NCBI RefSeq assembly: GCF_008364825.1
Contig: NZ_VTTO01000006.1
Coordinates: 310,001 to 374,000 of the forward strand
From: Azospirillum sp. B21
GTDB lineage: Bacteria; Pseudomonadota; Alphaproteobacteria; Azospirillales; Azospirillaceae
DNA length: 64,000 nucleotides
Direction of reading: 5' to 3'
Shown one piece after another: positions 50,161 to 59,462 of this stretch (within the stretch, counting starts at the first letter, position 1; each line of letters starts with the position of its first letter). Under the pieces are notes generated by a model, which worked only from the letters and a program-made list of their open reading frames with translations, had not been told where the DNA came from and did no database searches. Made by a program: the position numbers and the translations under genes.

Positions 50161-51870
50161 ATGAGCTTGATCTTCTCTCCTGATTCCCTTTTCGGAGCGC
50201 GGTCGACACAACGCAACATCAGCTCCCATCTGCTTGGGATCGTGGTCACCGCCTTGGTTTCGATGGCGCTGATCGCCGTCGGTCTGGTCACCTACACCCT
50301 TTCCAGGCAGCGCGACTTCGCCGAGGCCGAGATGTCGGTGACCGCCCGCGCCCTGTCCGTCGCCCTCGACCAGCAGCTGCTCGTCACCAGGGCGGCACTT
50401 GAGAGCATCGGCGCGGCCGTCACCGAAGGCGGCGATCCGGAACAGCTCCGCCGCATCGCCCGGACCGTTCAGGCGATGCATCCCAACTGGTCGGCGGTGA
50501 GCCTGCGCGATGCCGGCGGCACCACGCTGTTCAGCACCGCCGTCCCCTATGGAGCCCCGGCGCCGGAACCAACCGACGTCTCCACGCAGATCGCCGAGGT
50601 GATCGGCAGCGGGCATCCCCAGGTCACCGGCCTGATGTACGATCCCGTCTCCAACACCCCCGTGGCCGCAGTCCTGGTGCCGGTCCAAGCCAGGGACGGC
50701 CGGCGCTTCGCGCTGGTGGCGGAGGTCGCGGCTTCCAAATGGGAAGATCTCCTGCGCAACCAGCAGATCCCTGCGGGCTGGGTGGCGGGCATCGTCGACC
50801 GGACCGGCATCGTCATCGCCCGAACCCGCGCCAGCGAGCAGTATGTCGGCCGGCCGGTCCGCGACTGGATGAGAGAAGCGATCCAGTCGGCACCCGAAGG
50901 ACGGGCGGAAGGCCCGGCTTTGGAGGGAGAGATTCTGTCCCTCGCCTTCTCGCGCTCCACGGTTTCCGGCTGGACGGTGACCTTCGCGGCACCCGCCGCC
51001 TTCTTCCAGGAACCGCTGCGTCGGTCGCTGTGGACGAGCATGGCGATCTGCGGCCTCGCTCTCGGGGCCGCCTCGCTGCTGGTCCTGCACTATGCCCGCC
51101 GGCTGTCCCGCTCCGTCGTCGGTCTGGCGCGGATGGCCGACGCGATGCAGACGCCGGGCGCCACCCTGCCACCGCCGCCGCCCGCCGACATGGAAGAGCT
51201 GACGTCCGTCTATGACAGCATGAGGCAGGCGACAGACCAGCTGCGCAAAGCGGAAGAGCAGCGGATGACCTCGATGCGGGAGCTGCAACATCGGGTGAAG
51301 AACGACCTGCAGGCGATCATGGCCCTGCTCGCGCTGGAAAGCCGGCAGAGCAGGAGCGACGAGACCCAGCGCATCCTGAAGGAGCTGGAAGGCCGCATCG
51401 AAGCGCTCCGGCTCGTCCACAGCCGGCTGTACGAGGCCAAGCTGATCGGCCGGATCGAGCTGGGCGGCTACCTGCGCGAGCTGTGCGGAAACTCCGTCGC
51501 GCTGTATGGGCGCGGTCATGCCGCAGGCATCCGCTTCGAAGCGGCGGTCGGCGAAGTCCATGTCGACCACGATACCGCCGTCTCGCTCGGCCTGATCGCC
51601 AACGAGTTCATCACCAACAGCGCCAAGCATGCCTTCCCCGGCCGGGCCGGAACCATCAGCCTCGACCTTGCCGTGCCGGAACCGGGCAAGGTCCGCCTGC
51701 GGCTGTCGGACGACGGGGTCGGGCTGCCGCCGAACCGGACCCGGTCGTCCGGCATGCGGCTGATCTCGATGCTGGCCGGACAGGTCGGGGCGACGCCGGA
51801 CTGGGGTGCCGAGGCCGGCACCTCCCTGCGGCTGTCGTTCCGCGTCGAGGAGGAACGGGCGGCGGCGTGA
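50161..51870 (+). CDS. Membrane sensor histidine kinase, HisKA_2 type
   Basis: This 569-residue protein has a first membrane helix (LLGIVVTALVSMALIAVGLV), a periplasmic sensor of about 240 residues of Cache-like style (VTARALSVALDQQLLVTRAA; AVLVPVQARDGRRFALVAEV), a second helix (SMAICGLALGAASLLVLHYA) and a linker. The phospho-acceptor is MRELQHRVKNDLQAIMALLA, followed by an ATPase with N-box GLIANEFITNSAKHAF and G1 LSDDGVGLPP. HisKA_2 kinases often act in general stress or two-component phosphorelay. No response regulator is adjacent. Confidence 0.92.
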   Translation: MSLIFSPDSLFGARSTQRNISSHLLGIVVTALVSMALIAVGLVTYTLSRQRDFAEAEMSVTARALSVALDQQLLVTRAALESIGAAVTEGGDPEQLRRIARTVQAMHPNWSAVSLRDAGGTTLFSTAVPYGAPAPEPTDVSTQIAEVIGSGHPQVTGLMYDPVSNTPVAAVLVPVQARDGRRFALVAEVAASKWEDLLRNQQIPAGWVAGIVDRTGIVIARTRASEQYVGRPVRDWMREAIQSAPEGRAEGPALEGEILSLAFSRSTVSGWTVTFAAPAAFFQEPLRRSLWTSMAICGLALGAASLLVLHYARRLSRSVVGLARMADAMQTPGATLPPPPPADMEELTSVYDSMRQATDQLRKAEEQRMTSMRELQHRVKNDLQAIMALLALESRQSRSDETQRILKELEGRIEALRLVHSRLYEAKLIGRIELGGYLRELCGNSVALYGRGHAAGIRFEAAVGEVHVDHDTAVSLGLIANEFITNSAKHAFPGRAGTISLDLAVPEPGKVRLRLSDDGVGLPPNRTRSSGMRLISMLAGQVGATPDWGAEAGTSLRLSFRVEEERAAA

Positions 51871-52046
51871 CGCGAAACCTCCGCCGCGAGCCTCCCGAGG
51901 AGAAGTGCCGGTGGGGGCTCCCGGCGGGGGTTTTCCTGTCCGGCCCAATCCGATAGTGTTACGCACGCGCACGTTAAGGGTTTGTTTGCCCTTTTCACGC
52001 CACCTAAGGCCTGCGCACATTCGCACGCCCCGGGGATCCGCCGTCC

Positions 52047-54092
52047 ATGCCTTCCGACGCCCAGACTGGAACGATGGGAACCGCCGCGGCAACGATGGGC
52101 AATGCCGAACCGGTCAAGCTCGCCGAACGCTATGAAATCCAGCCCGGCGCGCCAATCCCCCTGCTGAATGCCGTCGGCGGCAACGCCTTCGCCGCCAAGG
52201 CTCTGCGCGAGAAGCGGATCGAGCCCTTCGCCATCATCTGCCATGCGGCGATGCTGCCGCGGATGGACATCTGCTCCACCGTCGGCAGCCTCGACAACGC
52301 CACCCACATGCGGCTGCTCGACTGGGGGCTGGTGGACTGGCCGCAGGACCGCGGGCGGCGCTATTGCCTGGTGTTCGAGCGGCCGGGCGGCAAGCGGCTG
52401 ATGGGGTCGCTGACCGACACGCTGGACCCGATGCCGGAAGACCAGCTGACCCGGCAGATCATCCACCCGCTGGTGTCGGCGCTGAAGGAGCTGTCGAGCC
52501 GCGGCGTGATCCACGGCGCGATCCGCCCAGCCAACCTGTTCTACCGTGATCTCGCGTCCGGCGGGCTGATGCTGGGCGACTGCGTGTCGACGCAGCCCGG
52601 ATACGGCCAGCCGGTCCTGCTGGAGACGATCGAGCGCGGCATGGCCAACCCGGCAGGCCGCGGCACCGGCACCATCGCCGACGACCTCTATTCGCTGGGC
52701 GTCACCCTGCTGATCCTGGCGCTGGGCCGCAACCCGCTGGCCGGGCTGGACGACGACGCCGTTCTGCAGGCGAAGATGGAGCGCGGGTCCTACCCGGCCC
52801 TGGTCCAGCAACTCCGGCTGCCGCTGGCGATCAACGAGGTGGTGCGCGGCCTGCTGGTGGACGATCCCAAGCAGCGCTGGACCCTGAACGACCTCGACCT
52901 CTGGGTGGCCGGCCGCCGTCTCAGCCCGAAGCAGCCGCAGATTTCCCGCCGCGCCGCCCGGCCGCTGGAATTCCAGGGGGCCGAATACTGGCACTGCCGC
53001 ACGCTGGCCCGCGCCTTCGCCCGCCATGCCCCCGCCGCGGCCAGCGTCATCGAAAGCGGGGAGCTGGACAAGTGGCTGCGCCGGTCTATGGGCGACGAGG
53101 TTCGGGCGGAAGCGGTCGGCAACGCCATCCAGACCGCGTCCAGCGGCAAGGGCGGCAGCCAGGGCGACCGGCTGGTGGCGCGCGTCTGCATCGCGCTCGA
53201 CCCCACCGCCCCCATCCGCTACCGCGGCCGGGCGATGATGCCGGACGGCATCGCCACCATGCTGGCCGATGCCTTCATGCGCGGCGAATCCCCCCAGGCG
53301 GTGGCGGAGGTGATCGCCAACCAGCTGCCGATGTTCTGGGTCAATGTCCAGACCGACTTCAAGCCGGAATTCGTGCCGCTGGTGCAGACCTTCGACCAGC
53401 TGCGCGGCTTCCTCGACCGCTCCTCCCACGGGCTGGGGGTGGAGCGGGTGCTGTACGAGATGAACCCGACCATGCCCTGCATGAGCGCCCTGGTCGCCAA
53501 GCAGCTTCCGACGACGCCGGCGGAACTGCTGCGGGCACTGGACTGGATCGCCGCCGGCGGGGAACGGCACAAGGACCCCATCGACCGCCAGATCGCCGCC
53601 TTTCTCGGCGCCCGCAACAAGCGCGGGGACGAGCTGCTGTTCACCCAGCTCGGCAGCGGGGTGGAGCCGATGCGGCGGGTCATCGCCATGCTGACCATCC
53701 TGTCCGACATCCAGGCTCGCACCGGGGTGGACGGGCTGACGCATCTGGCCTCCTGGGTGGTGGCTCTGCTCGATCCCGCCTTCCGCCGCTTCCACAACCG
53801 GCCCCAGCAGCAGGAGGTGCGCAAGATGGCCGACGCCGCCGCGCACAACGGCCGGCTGACCGAGTTGCTGAAGGTGGTCGACGACCCCGAGGCGCTGCGG
53901 CGCGACCGTCTGGAATTCGAAGCGGCGCAGATCGCCTATCGTGAGGCGGATGCGGAGATGGACAAGATCCGCCACACCATCGCCGACCGCAACGCCATCA
54001 TCGAGACGTCGGGCCGGCAGGTCGCCGCGATCGTGTCGAGCCTGCTGTCGACCGTGCTGGTCGCCGCAATCATCCTGTTCTTCGCCTTCTGA
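52047..54092 (+). CDS. Tail-anchored protein pseudokinase
   Basis: This 681-residue protein has a kinase-like domain (about residues 25-290) with clear C-lobe markers: GVIHGAIRPANLFY in place of HRDLKPxN, LMLGDCVS in place of DFG, TIADDLYSLGVTLLILALGR and DDPKQRWT. The catalytic Asp of HRD and the DFG phenylalanine are lost, and no glycine loop is evident, so it is probably inactive. A helical region of unknown fold follows, then a C-terminal membrane helix (IVSSLLSTVLVAAIILFFAF). The next gene encodes a membrane protein and is likely its partner. Confidence 0.8.
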   Translation: MPSDAQTGTMGTAAATMGNAEPVKLAERYEIQPGAPIPLLNAVGGNAFAAKALREKRIEPFAIICHAAMLPRMDICSTVGSLDNATHMRLLDWGLVDWPQDRGRRYCLVFERPGGKRLMGSLTDTLDPMPEDQLTRQIIHPLVSALKELSSRGVIHGAIRPANLFYRDLASGGLMLGDCVSTQPGYGQPVLLETIERGMANPAGRGTGTIADDLYSLGVTLLILALGRNPLAGLDDDAVLQAKMERGSYPALVQQLRLPLAINEVVRGLLVDDPKQRWTLNDLDLWVAGRRLSPKQPQISRRAARPLEFQGAEYWHCRTLARAFARHAPAAASVIESGELDKWLRRSMGDEVRAEAVGNAIQTASSGKGGSQGDRLVARVCIALDPTAPIRYRGRAMMPDGIATMLADAFMRGESPQAVAEVIANQLPMFWVNVQTDFKPEFVPLVQTFDQLRGFLDRSSHGLGVERVLYEMNPTMPCMSALVAKQLPTTPAELLRALDWIAAGGERHKDPIDRQIAAFLGARNKRGDELLFTQLGSGVEPMRRVIAMLTILSDIQARTGVDGLTHLASWVVALLDPAFRRFHNRPQQQEVRKMADAAAHNGRLTELLKVVDDPEALRRDRLEFEAAQIAYREADAEMDKIRHTIADRNAIIETSGRQVAAIVSSLLSTVLVAAIILFFAF

Positions 54093-54113
54093 CCGGATAA
54101 CGGGGGGATCGCC

Positions 54114-54605
54114 ATGGCGCGCAAGAAAAAGAAGAAGGGCGGCGCCCTCACCCTGATCCTGCTGATCATCCCGGCGGCGCTGATCGTGCTGCCGACCACC
54201 ATCCTGTTCGGGGTGGGGATGATCCCGACCATCGTCGCCTATGTCGTCGACCGCGATCCCGACAAATCGGCGCCGATCACCGTCGGCGGGCTGAATTTCT
54301 GCGGCTGCATGCCCTTCGCCATCGACTTGTGGAAGCACCAGCACACCATCGGCGCCGCCGCGAAGATCTTCGCCGACCCGCTGGCCTGGCTGGTGATGTA
54401 TACGGCCGCCGCCGTCGGCTGGGGCCTCTATTACGGCATCCCGCCGCTGGTCGCCGGCATGGAGGTCACCCGCGCCGAAAAGCGGGTGGAGGTGCTGAAG
54501 CAGAAGAAGGTGGCGCTGGTCCAGGAATGGGGGCCGGACGTCGCCGGCGATTATTTCGACGAATCCGGTGGCCTGGAACCGGGCGCGGAAATGGAAGGCG
54601 CGTGA
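54114..54605 (+). CDS. Membrane protein partner of the pseudokinase
   Basis: This 163-residue protein has a Lys-rich start (MARKKKKKGG), a first hydrophobic segment of two helices (LTLILLIIPAALIVLPTTIL; FGVGMIPTIVAYVVD), a third helix (LAWLVMYTAAAVGWGLYYGI) and a charged C-terminal coiled region. It is not recognised. It follows the pseudokinase by 21 bases on the same strand, which suggests a two-protein membrane complex. Confidence 0.75.
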   Translation: MARKKKKKGGALTLILLIIPAALIVLPTTILFGVGMIPTIVAYVVDRDPDKSAPITVGGLNFCGCMPFAIDLWKHQHTIGAAAKIFADPLAWLVMYTAAAVGWGLYYGIPPLVAGMEVTRAEKRVEVLKQKKVALVQEWGPDVAGDYFDESGGLEPGAEMEGA

Positions 54606-54743
54606 CGGAACCGGACCGCTTGCGACCGGGGCTATCGCCATATGCGATAGCCCACAGCCTTGCAAGCAGGCCCCTCTTGCAACCGAACCCGGCGGCAGGG
54701 CATGATCGGCGGCACGGACCGCGTGGTCGGCCGAGGGGTCGGA

Positions 54744-54935
54744 ATGTTCAGCGTCAGCCAGGATGAAGCCGCCGCCATTCAGAAGGCGTTTCACGAAAGC
54801 GGCGAATGGGCGGCGGTCGTCGAATTGCGGCGACATTTCCCCATTCAGGACAATGTGAACGCCCTGAACGCCGTACGGGCCATCGTCAAATGGGCCCGGC
54901 CGCCGCATGCGGCTTCCGCCGATACGCCCGTCTGA
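54744..54935 (+). CDS. Small protein of unknown function, 63 aa
   Basis: It reads MFSVSQDEAAAIQKAFHESG, then EWAAVVELRRHFPIQDNVNA and ends with a basic helix. It follows a GAGGGG site. It is not recognised, but the even composition and separate start suggest a real gene. It converges with the beta-lactamase gene. Confidence 0.6.
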   Translation: MFSVSQDEAAAIQKAFHESGEWAAVVELRRHFPIQDNVNALNAVRAIVKWARPPHAASADTPV

Positions 54936-54941
54936 CCGGGA

Positions 54942-55829
54942 TCAGCCGACGCTGGCCGCCACCGCCCGCGCAACCTCGGCGTGGATGGAATCGTGCTGCT
55001 TGAAGTCCTTCGCCGTCTGGGTCAGGTAGCTGGCGACCAGCAGCGGCGGGCGGTTCTCCGGCCAGAGGATGGCGATGTCGTTGGCGGTGCCGTTGGTGCC
55101 GGTCCCGGTTTTGTCGCCGACGCGCCAACCGGCCGGCACCCCGGCGCGCAACCGCTTGTCGCCGGTCTTGTTGGCAATCATCCAATCGGCCAGCTGCCGG
55201 CGGGAGTCCGGACGCAGCACGTCGCCGACCAGAAGCCGTTCCATGCTGCGCACCATGGCGGCAGGCGTGGTCGTATCGCGCGGATCGCCGGGAATGGCGG
55301 TGTTCAGCGTCGGTTCGTTGCGGTCCAGGCGGGTGGTCTTGTCGCCGAAGCCCCGCAGGAAGGCGGTGAGGCCGGCCGGGTCGCCGACGCCCGGCAGCAG
55401 CAGGTTGGCCGCCACATTGTCGCTGAGCGTCATCGTCGCCTCGCAGAGCTCCGCCACCATCGGCGGCGTGCCGTTCAGCCGCTTTTCAGCGAAAGGCGCA
55501 TAGGGCACCATGTCGGCCTGCGTCACCGGGATTCGCCGGTCCAGCCGCTCCTTGCCCTGGTCCACTGCCTTCAGCACGGCGGCAGCCAATAGAAATTTGA
55601 AGGTGCTGCACATCGGGAACCGCTCGTCCACGCGCCAGCCCTGCAGCCGTCCGCTTCCGGTGTCGAGCACCGCGACCCCCAGTCGTCCGCCGGTCCGCTC
55701 CTCCAGGGCCGCCAAGCGCTCCGCCAGTCCATTGGTCGCGGACTCTTTGCCTTTCGCCGCTTGCGCCGCAGTTGCAGTGAGCAGCAGCGCCCCACCCGTC
55801 GCCACCAGGAAACCCCGTCTTCCGATCAT
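54942..55829 (-). CDS. Class A beta-lactamase
   Basis: This 295-residue protein has an N-terminal signal with twin arginine (MIGRRGFLVATGGALLLTAT), the active-site CSTFK (Ser70 in ABL numbering), SDN loop TLSDNVAANLLL, omega-loop LDRNEPTLNT with Glu166, and GDKTGTGTNG. All catalytic residues are present, so it should hydrolyse penicillins and perhaps cephalosporins in the periplasm. The start is set by the signal peptide. The promoter is shared with, or close to, the divergent small gene at 56005. A LysR-type ampR is not adjacent. Confidence 0.94.
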   Translation of the reverse strand: MIGRRGFLVATGGALLLTATAAQAAKGKESATNGLAERLAALEERTGGRLGVAVLDTGSGRLQGWRVDERFPMCSTFKFLLAAAVLKAVDQGKERLDRRIPVTQADMVPYAPFAEKRLNGTPPMVAELCEATMTLSDNVAANLLLPGVGDPAGLTAFLRGFGDKTTRLDRNEPTLNTAIPGDPRDTTTPAAMVRSMERLLVGDVLRPDSRRQLADWMIANKTGDKRLRAGVPAGWRVGDKTGTGTNGTANDIAILWPENRPPLLVASYLTQTAKDFKQHDSIHAEVARAVAASVG

Positions 55830-56004
55830 TGCGGCCACCTTCCTTGCCGTTGCGATGGCCGGACGATAGAAACCCGGCGCCACGCGAACAAACGAGGTTT
55901 CCTCGCGGAAGGCACAAATTAAACTAATGGCTGAAGAGCTTTCCCGGCCCACCGCCGCCGTGGCACCCTATGGACCGCCAGCGATGGGCGAAGGGAGCAG
56001 GCAG

Positions 56005-56241
56005 ATGCCGTTGCGTCAGGACATGGAGACCGGCCGGTTCGAGGCACGGGCCGAGGATGGCACCATCCATTCGGTCGTCGAGGTCACCAGCTACATCCAG
56101 ATGGTCACTTTCCGCGGCCCCGCCGGCTGGGTGCCGGACGGGAAGAGCTATCGCCTTGATGCCGGCGAGGCGGTGGAGGAGACGGCGGACGGCGGGTTCC
56201 GCATCGCCGCGACGGGGCTGGCGCTCCGGCGGATCGGCTGA
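56005..56241 (+). CDS. Small protein of unknown function, 78 aa
   Basis: A beta-rich protein: MPLRQDMETGRFEARAEDGT, IHSVVEVTSYIQMVTFRGPA, GWVPDGKSYRLDAGEAVEET. It follows GGGAG at good spacing, and upstream in-frame Mets do not have a site. It is not recognised. It is divergent from the beta-lactamase gene and followed by the long adhE upstream region. Confidence 0.65.
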   Translation: MPLRQDMETGRFEARAEDGTIHSVVEVTSYIQMVTFRGPAGWVPDGKSYRLDAGEAVEETADGGFRIAATGLALRRIG

Positions 56242-56463
56242 AGACCGGCGGTTTCGCTCCGTGGCCGGGGCCATGGCGGTCCGCCTGATGTTCTCGATCA
56301 CGAAGCCGCTGAAGGCCTGCAGAGACCGGACAAGAAATCGCTCCAATACGGTGACGAGACCGAAAGCTTAACCTCGGCGAAGGCTTTCAAAGTCATGTTT
56401 ATTTTCTTCACTTGGTTAATCAGGCAAGGCACATCCTCACCGATCCCCCCTATCAGTTCGTAT

Positions 56464-56480
56464 ATGTAGTTAAACTACAT
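56464..56480. promoter_or_regulatory. 17-bp palindrome P1 upstream of adhE
   Basis: ATGTAGTTAAACTACAT, perfect 8-bp arms around one centre base. It shares ATGTAG-N5-CTACAT with the site at 56603, 139 bases away. The binding protein is unknown. Confidence 0.6.
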
Positions 56481-56541
56481 TGCGGATTGCTCAATATCTA
56501 CGGTACAAATTCTTGCGTCATGAAAATGTTCACCGCCCGAG

Positions 56542-56555
56542 ATGATCTAGATCAA
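56542..56555. promoter_or_regulatory. FNR/FixK-like anaerobic box upstream of adhE
   Basis: ATGATCTAGATCAA matches the FNR/FixK consensus TTGAT-N4-ATCAA with one mismatch and contains the perfect palindrome TGATCTAGATCA. Anaerobic activation of adhE would fit its fermentative role. Confidence 0.65.
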
Positions 56556-56602
56556 TCATTCCAGCAACTGGTATGACCACTCTTGCGAACCGATCAGGGT
56601 GG

Positions 56603-56619
56603 ATGTAGGTTTCCTACAT
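56603..56619. promoter_or_regulatory. 17-bp palindrome P2 upstream of adhE
   Basis: ATGTAGGTTTCCTACAT, 7-bp arms ATGTAGG/CCTACAT, sharing the outer six bases of each arm with P1. It lies 80 bases before the adhE start, likely in the 5' leader or at the promoter. Confidence 0.6.
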
Positions 56620-56698
56620 ACCGCAGGGAACCGCGACATAGCAGGTTCCGGGCCCGTTTGCCGGCCGCATGGCGACACCCGACGGGAGACGCCCGATC

Positions 56699-59395
56699 AT
56701 GGTTACGACTGTCAAATCCCTCTCCGACCTGAACGCCCTGATCTCGCGCGTGAAGGCGGCGCAAGCGCGCTTTGCCGAGTATTCGCAGGAGAAGGTCGAC
56801 CTGATCTTCCGCAGCGCGGCTCTGGCCGCCGCCGATGCCCGCATCCCGCTCGCCAAGATGGCGGTGGCGGAGACCGGCATGGGCGTGATGGAAGACAAGG
56901 TCATCAAGAACCACTTCGCCGCCGAATACATCTACAACAAGTACAAGGACGACAAGACCTGCGGCGTCCTGTCGGAGGACGATGATGCCGGCATCCTCAC
57001 CATCGCCGAGCCGGTCGGCCTGATCTGCGGCATTGTCCCCACCACCAACCCGACCTCCACCGCCATCTTCAAGGCGCTGATCGCGCTGAAGACCCGCAAC
57101 GGACTGGTCCTCTCCCCCCATCCCCGCGCCCGCAAATCGACCTGCGAGGCCGCCCGCCTGGTGCTCGCCGCCGCGGTCGAGGCCGGCGCCCCCGACGACA
57201 TCATCGGCTGGATCGACGAGCCCTCGCTGGAGCTCTCCAACGCCGTCATGCACCACCCGGACATCAACCTGATCCTCGCCACCGGCGGGCCGGGCATGGT
57301 CAAGGCCGCCTATTCGTCGGGCAAGCCCGCCATCGGCGTCGGCGCCGGCAACACCCCGGCCGTCATCGACGAGTTCGCCGACATCAAGCGCGCGGTCGCC
57401 TCCATCCTGATGTCCAAGACCTTCGACAACGGCGTGGTCTGCGCGTCCGAGCAGTCGGCGGTGGTGGTCGATGCCGTCTATGACGCCGTGCGCGACCGCT
57501 TCGCCCACCATGGCGGCTACATCCTCTCAGGCATCGAGGCCGATGCCGTGCGCAAGGTTCTGCTGGTCGACGGCCATCTCAACGCCGACATCGTCGGCCA
57601 GCCCGCCCACGCCATCGCCGCCATGGCCGGCCTCACCGTCCCGCACGCCACCAAGGTGCTGATCGCCGAGGTCACGGACGTCGACGATGCCGAGCCCTTC
57701 GCCCACGAGAAGCTCTCCCCCACCCTGGCGCTCTACCGCGCCAAGGACTTCCATGAGGCCTGCGACAAGGCCGCGGCGCTGGTGGCGCTCGGCGGCATCG
57801 GCCACACCTCGGTGCTCTACACCGACCAGGACCAGCAGAGCGACCGCATCCGCCATTTCGGCGACAAGATGAAGACCGCCCGCATCCTGATCAACACGCC
57901 GTCGTCGCATGGCGGCATCGGCGACCTCTACAATTTCCGCCTCGCGCCGTCGCTGACGCTGGGCTGCGGGTCGTGGGGCGGCAACTCGATCTCCGAGAAT
58001 GTCGGGCCGCAGCACCTGATCAACAAGAAGACGGTGGCGAAGAGGGCGGAGAACATGCTGTGGCACAAGCTGCCCAAGTCGATCTACTTCCGCCGCGGCT
58101 GCCTGCCGTTTGCGCTTGAGGAGCTGCGCGGCAAGAAGCGCTGCCTGATCGTCACCGACCGCTTCCTGTTCGAGAACGGCCATGTCGCCGAGAGCGTCCG
58201 CGTGCTGAAGTCGCTGGGGCTGGAGGTGGAGACCTTCTTCGAGGTCAGCGCCGACCCGACGCTGGCGGTGGTGCGCAAGGGCGTCGCTCTGGCCAATGCC
58301 TTCCAGCCCGACGTGATCCTGGCGCTGGGCGGCGGCTCGCCGATGGACGCGGCCAAGATCATCTGGGTGATGTACGAGGCGCCCGAGGTTGCCTTCGAGG
58401 ATCTGGCGCTGCGCTTCATGGACATCCGCAAGCGCATCTACACCTTCCCCAAGCTCGGCGTGAAGGCGCAGCTGGTCGCGGTGCCGACCACGTCCGGCAC
58501 GGGATCGGAGGTGACGCCGTTTGCCGTGGTGACCGACGAGCGCACCGGCACCAAATACCCGATCGCCGATTACGAGCTGACGCCGACGCTGGCGATCATC
58601 GACGCCAACCTGGTGATGGACATGCCCAAGGGTCTGACGGCGGCGGGCGGCATCGACGCGGTGACGCATGCGCTGGAAGCCTATGTCTCGGTGGTGGCGA
58701 ACGAGTACACCGACGGTCAGGCTCTGCAGGCGCTGAAGCTCCTGAAAGAGAACCTGCCCTCGGCCTATCGCAATGGGTCGAAGGACCCGAAGGCGCGGGA
58801 GCTGGTTCACAACGCGGCGACGCTGGCCGGCATCGCCTTCGCCAACGCCTTCCTTGGGGTCTGCCATTCGATGGCGCACAAGCTGGGGGCGGAGTTCCAC
58901 ATTCCGCACGGCATCGCCAACGCGCTGCTGATCGCCAACGTGATCCGCTACAACGCGGCGGACATCCCGACCAAGCAAACGGCGTTCAGCCAGTATGACC
59001 GGCCCAAGGGCGTGGCGCGCTATGCGCAGATCGCCCGGCATCTGGAACTGGGCGGCAGCCGCGACCATGAGCGGGTGGAGAAGCTGATCGGCTGGGTCGA
59101 GGAGCTGAAGCAGGCCCTGGAGATCCCGGCCTCGATCCAGGCGGCGGGGGTGCCGGAGGCGGCGTTCCTGGCGCGGGTCGATGCGATCGCCGAGGCGGCC
59201 TTCGACGACCAGTGCACCGGCGCCAACCCGCGCTATCCGCTGGTCGCCGAGATCAGGCAGCTGCTCATCGACAGCTACTATGGCCGCGCCTATGCCGAGC
59301 CGTCCGCCCAGGATGCCGCTCCCGCGCAAGCCCCGGCGAAGGCCGCCGCACGCAAGGACAACGGCGCCCGCAAGGAAGCGGCGCTCGCCAAATGA
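56699..59395 (+). CDS. adhE: Bifunctional acetaldehyde-CoA/alcohol dehydrogenase
   Basis: This 898-residue fusion has two parts. The N-terminal acylating aldehyde dehydrogenase contains EPVGLICGIVPTTNPTSTAI and the catalytic Cys in FDNGVVCASEQSAVV. The C-terminal iron alcohol dehydrogenase contains ALGGGSPMDAAKIIW, PTTSGTGSEVTPFAV and the Fe-binding HSMAHKLGAEFHIPHGIANA. It reduces acetyl-CoA to ethanol and forms spirosomes. Length is normal plus an Ala/Lys-rich tail of about 30 residues. The start MVTTVKSLSDL follows GGGAGA; a Met 10 codons upstream is less likely. Confidence 0.97.
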   Translation: MVTTVKSLSDLNALISRVKAAQARFAEYSQEKVDLIFRSAALAAADARIPLAKMAVAETGMGVMEDKVIKNHFAAEYIYNKYKDDKTCGVLSEDDDAGILTIAEPVGLICGIVPTTNPTSTAIFKALIALKTRNGLVLSPHPRARKSTCEAARLVLAAAVEAGAPDDIIGWIDEPSLELSNAVMHHPDINLILATGGPGMVKAAYSSGKPAIGVGAGNTPAVIDEFADIKRAVASILMSKTFDNGVVCASEQSAVVVDAVYDAVRDRFAHHGGYILSGIEADAVRKVLLVDGHLNADIVGQPAHAIAAMAGLTVPHATKVLIAEVTDVDDAEPFAHEKLSPTLALYRAKDFHEACDKAAALVALGGIGHTSVLYTDQDQQSDRIRHFGDKMKTARILINTPSSHGGIGDLYNFRLAPSLTLGCGSWGGNSISENVGPQHLINKKTVAKRAENMLWHKLPKSIYFRRGCLPFALEELRGKKRCLIVTDRFLFENGHVAESVRVLKSLGLEVETFFEVSADPTLAVVRKGVALANAFQPDVILALGGGSPMDAAKIIWVMYEAPEVAFEDLALRFMDIRKRIYTFPKLGVKAQLVAVPTTSGTGSEVTPFAVVTDERTGTKYPIADYELTPTLAIIDANLVMDMPKGLTAAGGIDAVTHALEAYVSVVANEYTDGQALQALKLLKENLPSAYRNGSKDPKARELVHNAATLAGIAFANAFLGVCHSMAHKLGAEFHIPHGIANALLIANVIRYNAADIPTKQTAFSQYDRPKGVARYAQIARHLELGGSRDHERVEKLIGWVEELKQALEIPASIQAAGVPEAAFLARVDAIAEAAFDDQCTGANPRYPLVAEIRQLLIDSYYGRAYAEPSAQDAAPAQAPAKAAARKDNGARKEAALAK

Positions 59396-59462
59396 CCGGC
59401 GGCAGGGGGCTGCCATGCCGCAAGCCCCCTGCCCTTTTCAATTCCATCCGAGGAACAAGACC

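Larger units (their letters stand above)
56242..56698 (+). promoter_or_regulatory. Long adhE upstream regulatory region
   Basis: These 457 bases contain no gene and are AT-richer than the surroundings, especially 56380-56560. They hold one FNR/FixK-like box and two related 17-bp palindromes (separate entries), so adhE is probably controlled by oxygen and by at least one further regulator. Confidence 0.6.

Noticed and set aside
51870-52046. GC-rich repeats after the HisKA_2 kinase as a terminator
   Set aside because: No stem with matching arms followed by a T-run could be drawn.
51516-54908. Very long open frame (1130 codons) on the minus strand
   Set aside because: It is antisense to the HisKA_2 kinase end, the pseudokinase and its partner. 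It shows the Arg/Gly/His-rich text typical of antisense frames in GC-rich DNA and has no domain.
57527-59416. Minus-strand frame of 629 codons
   Set aside because: Antisense to adhE; composition typical of a shadow.
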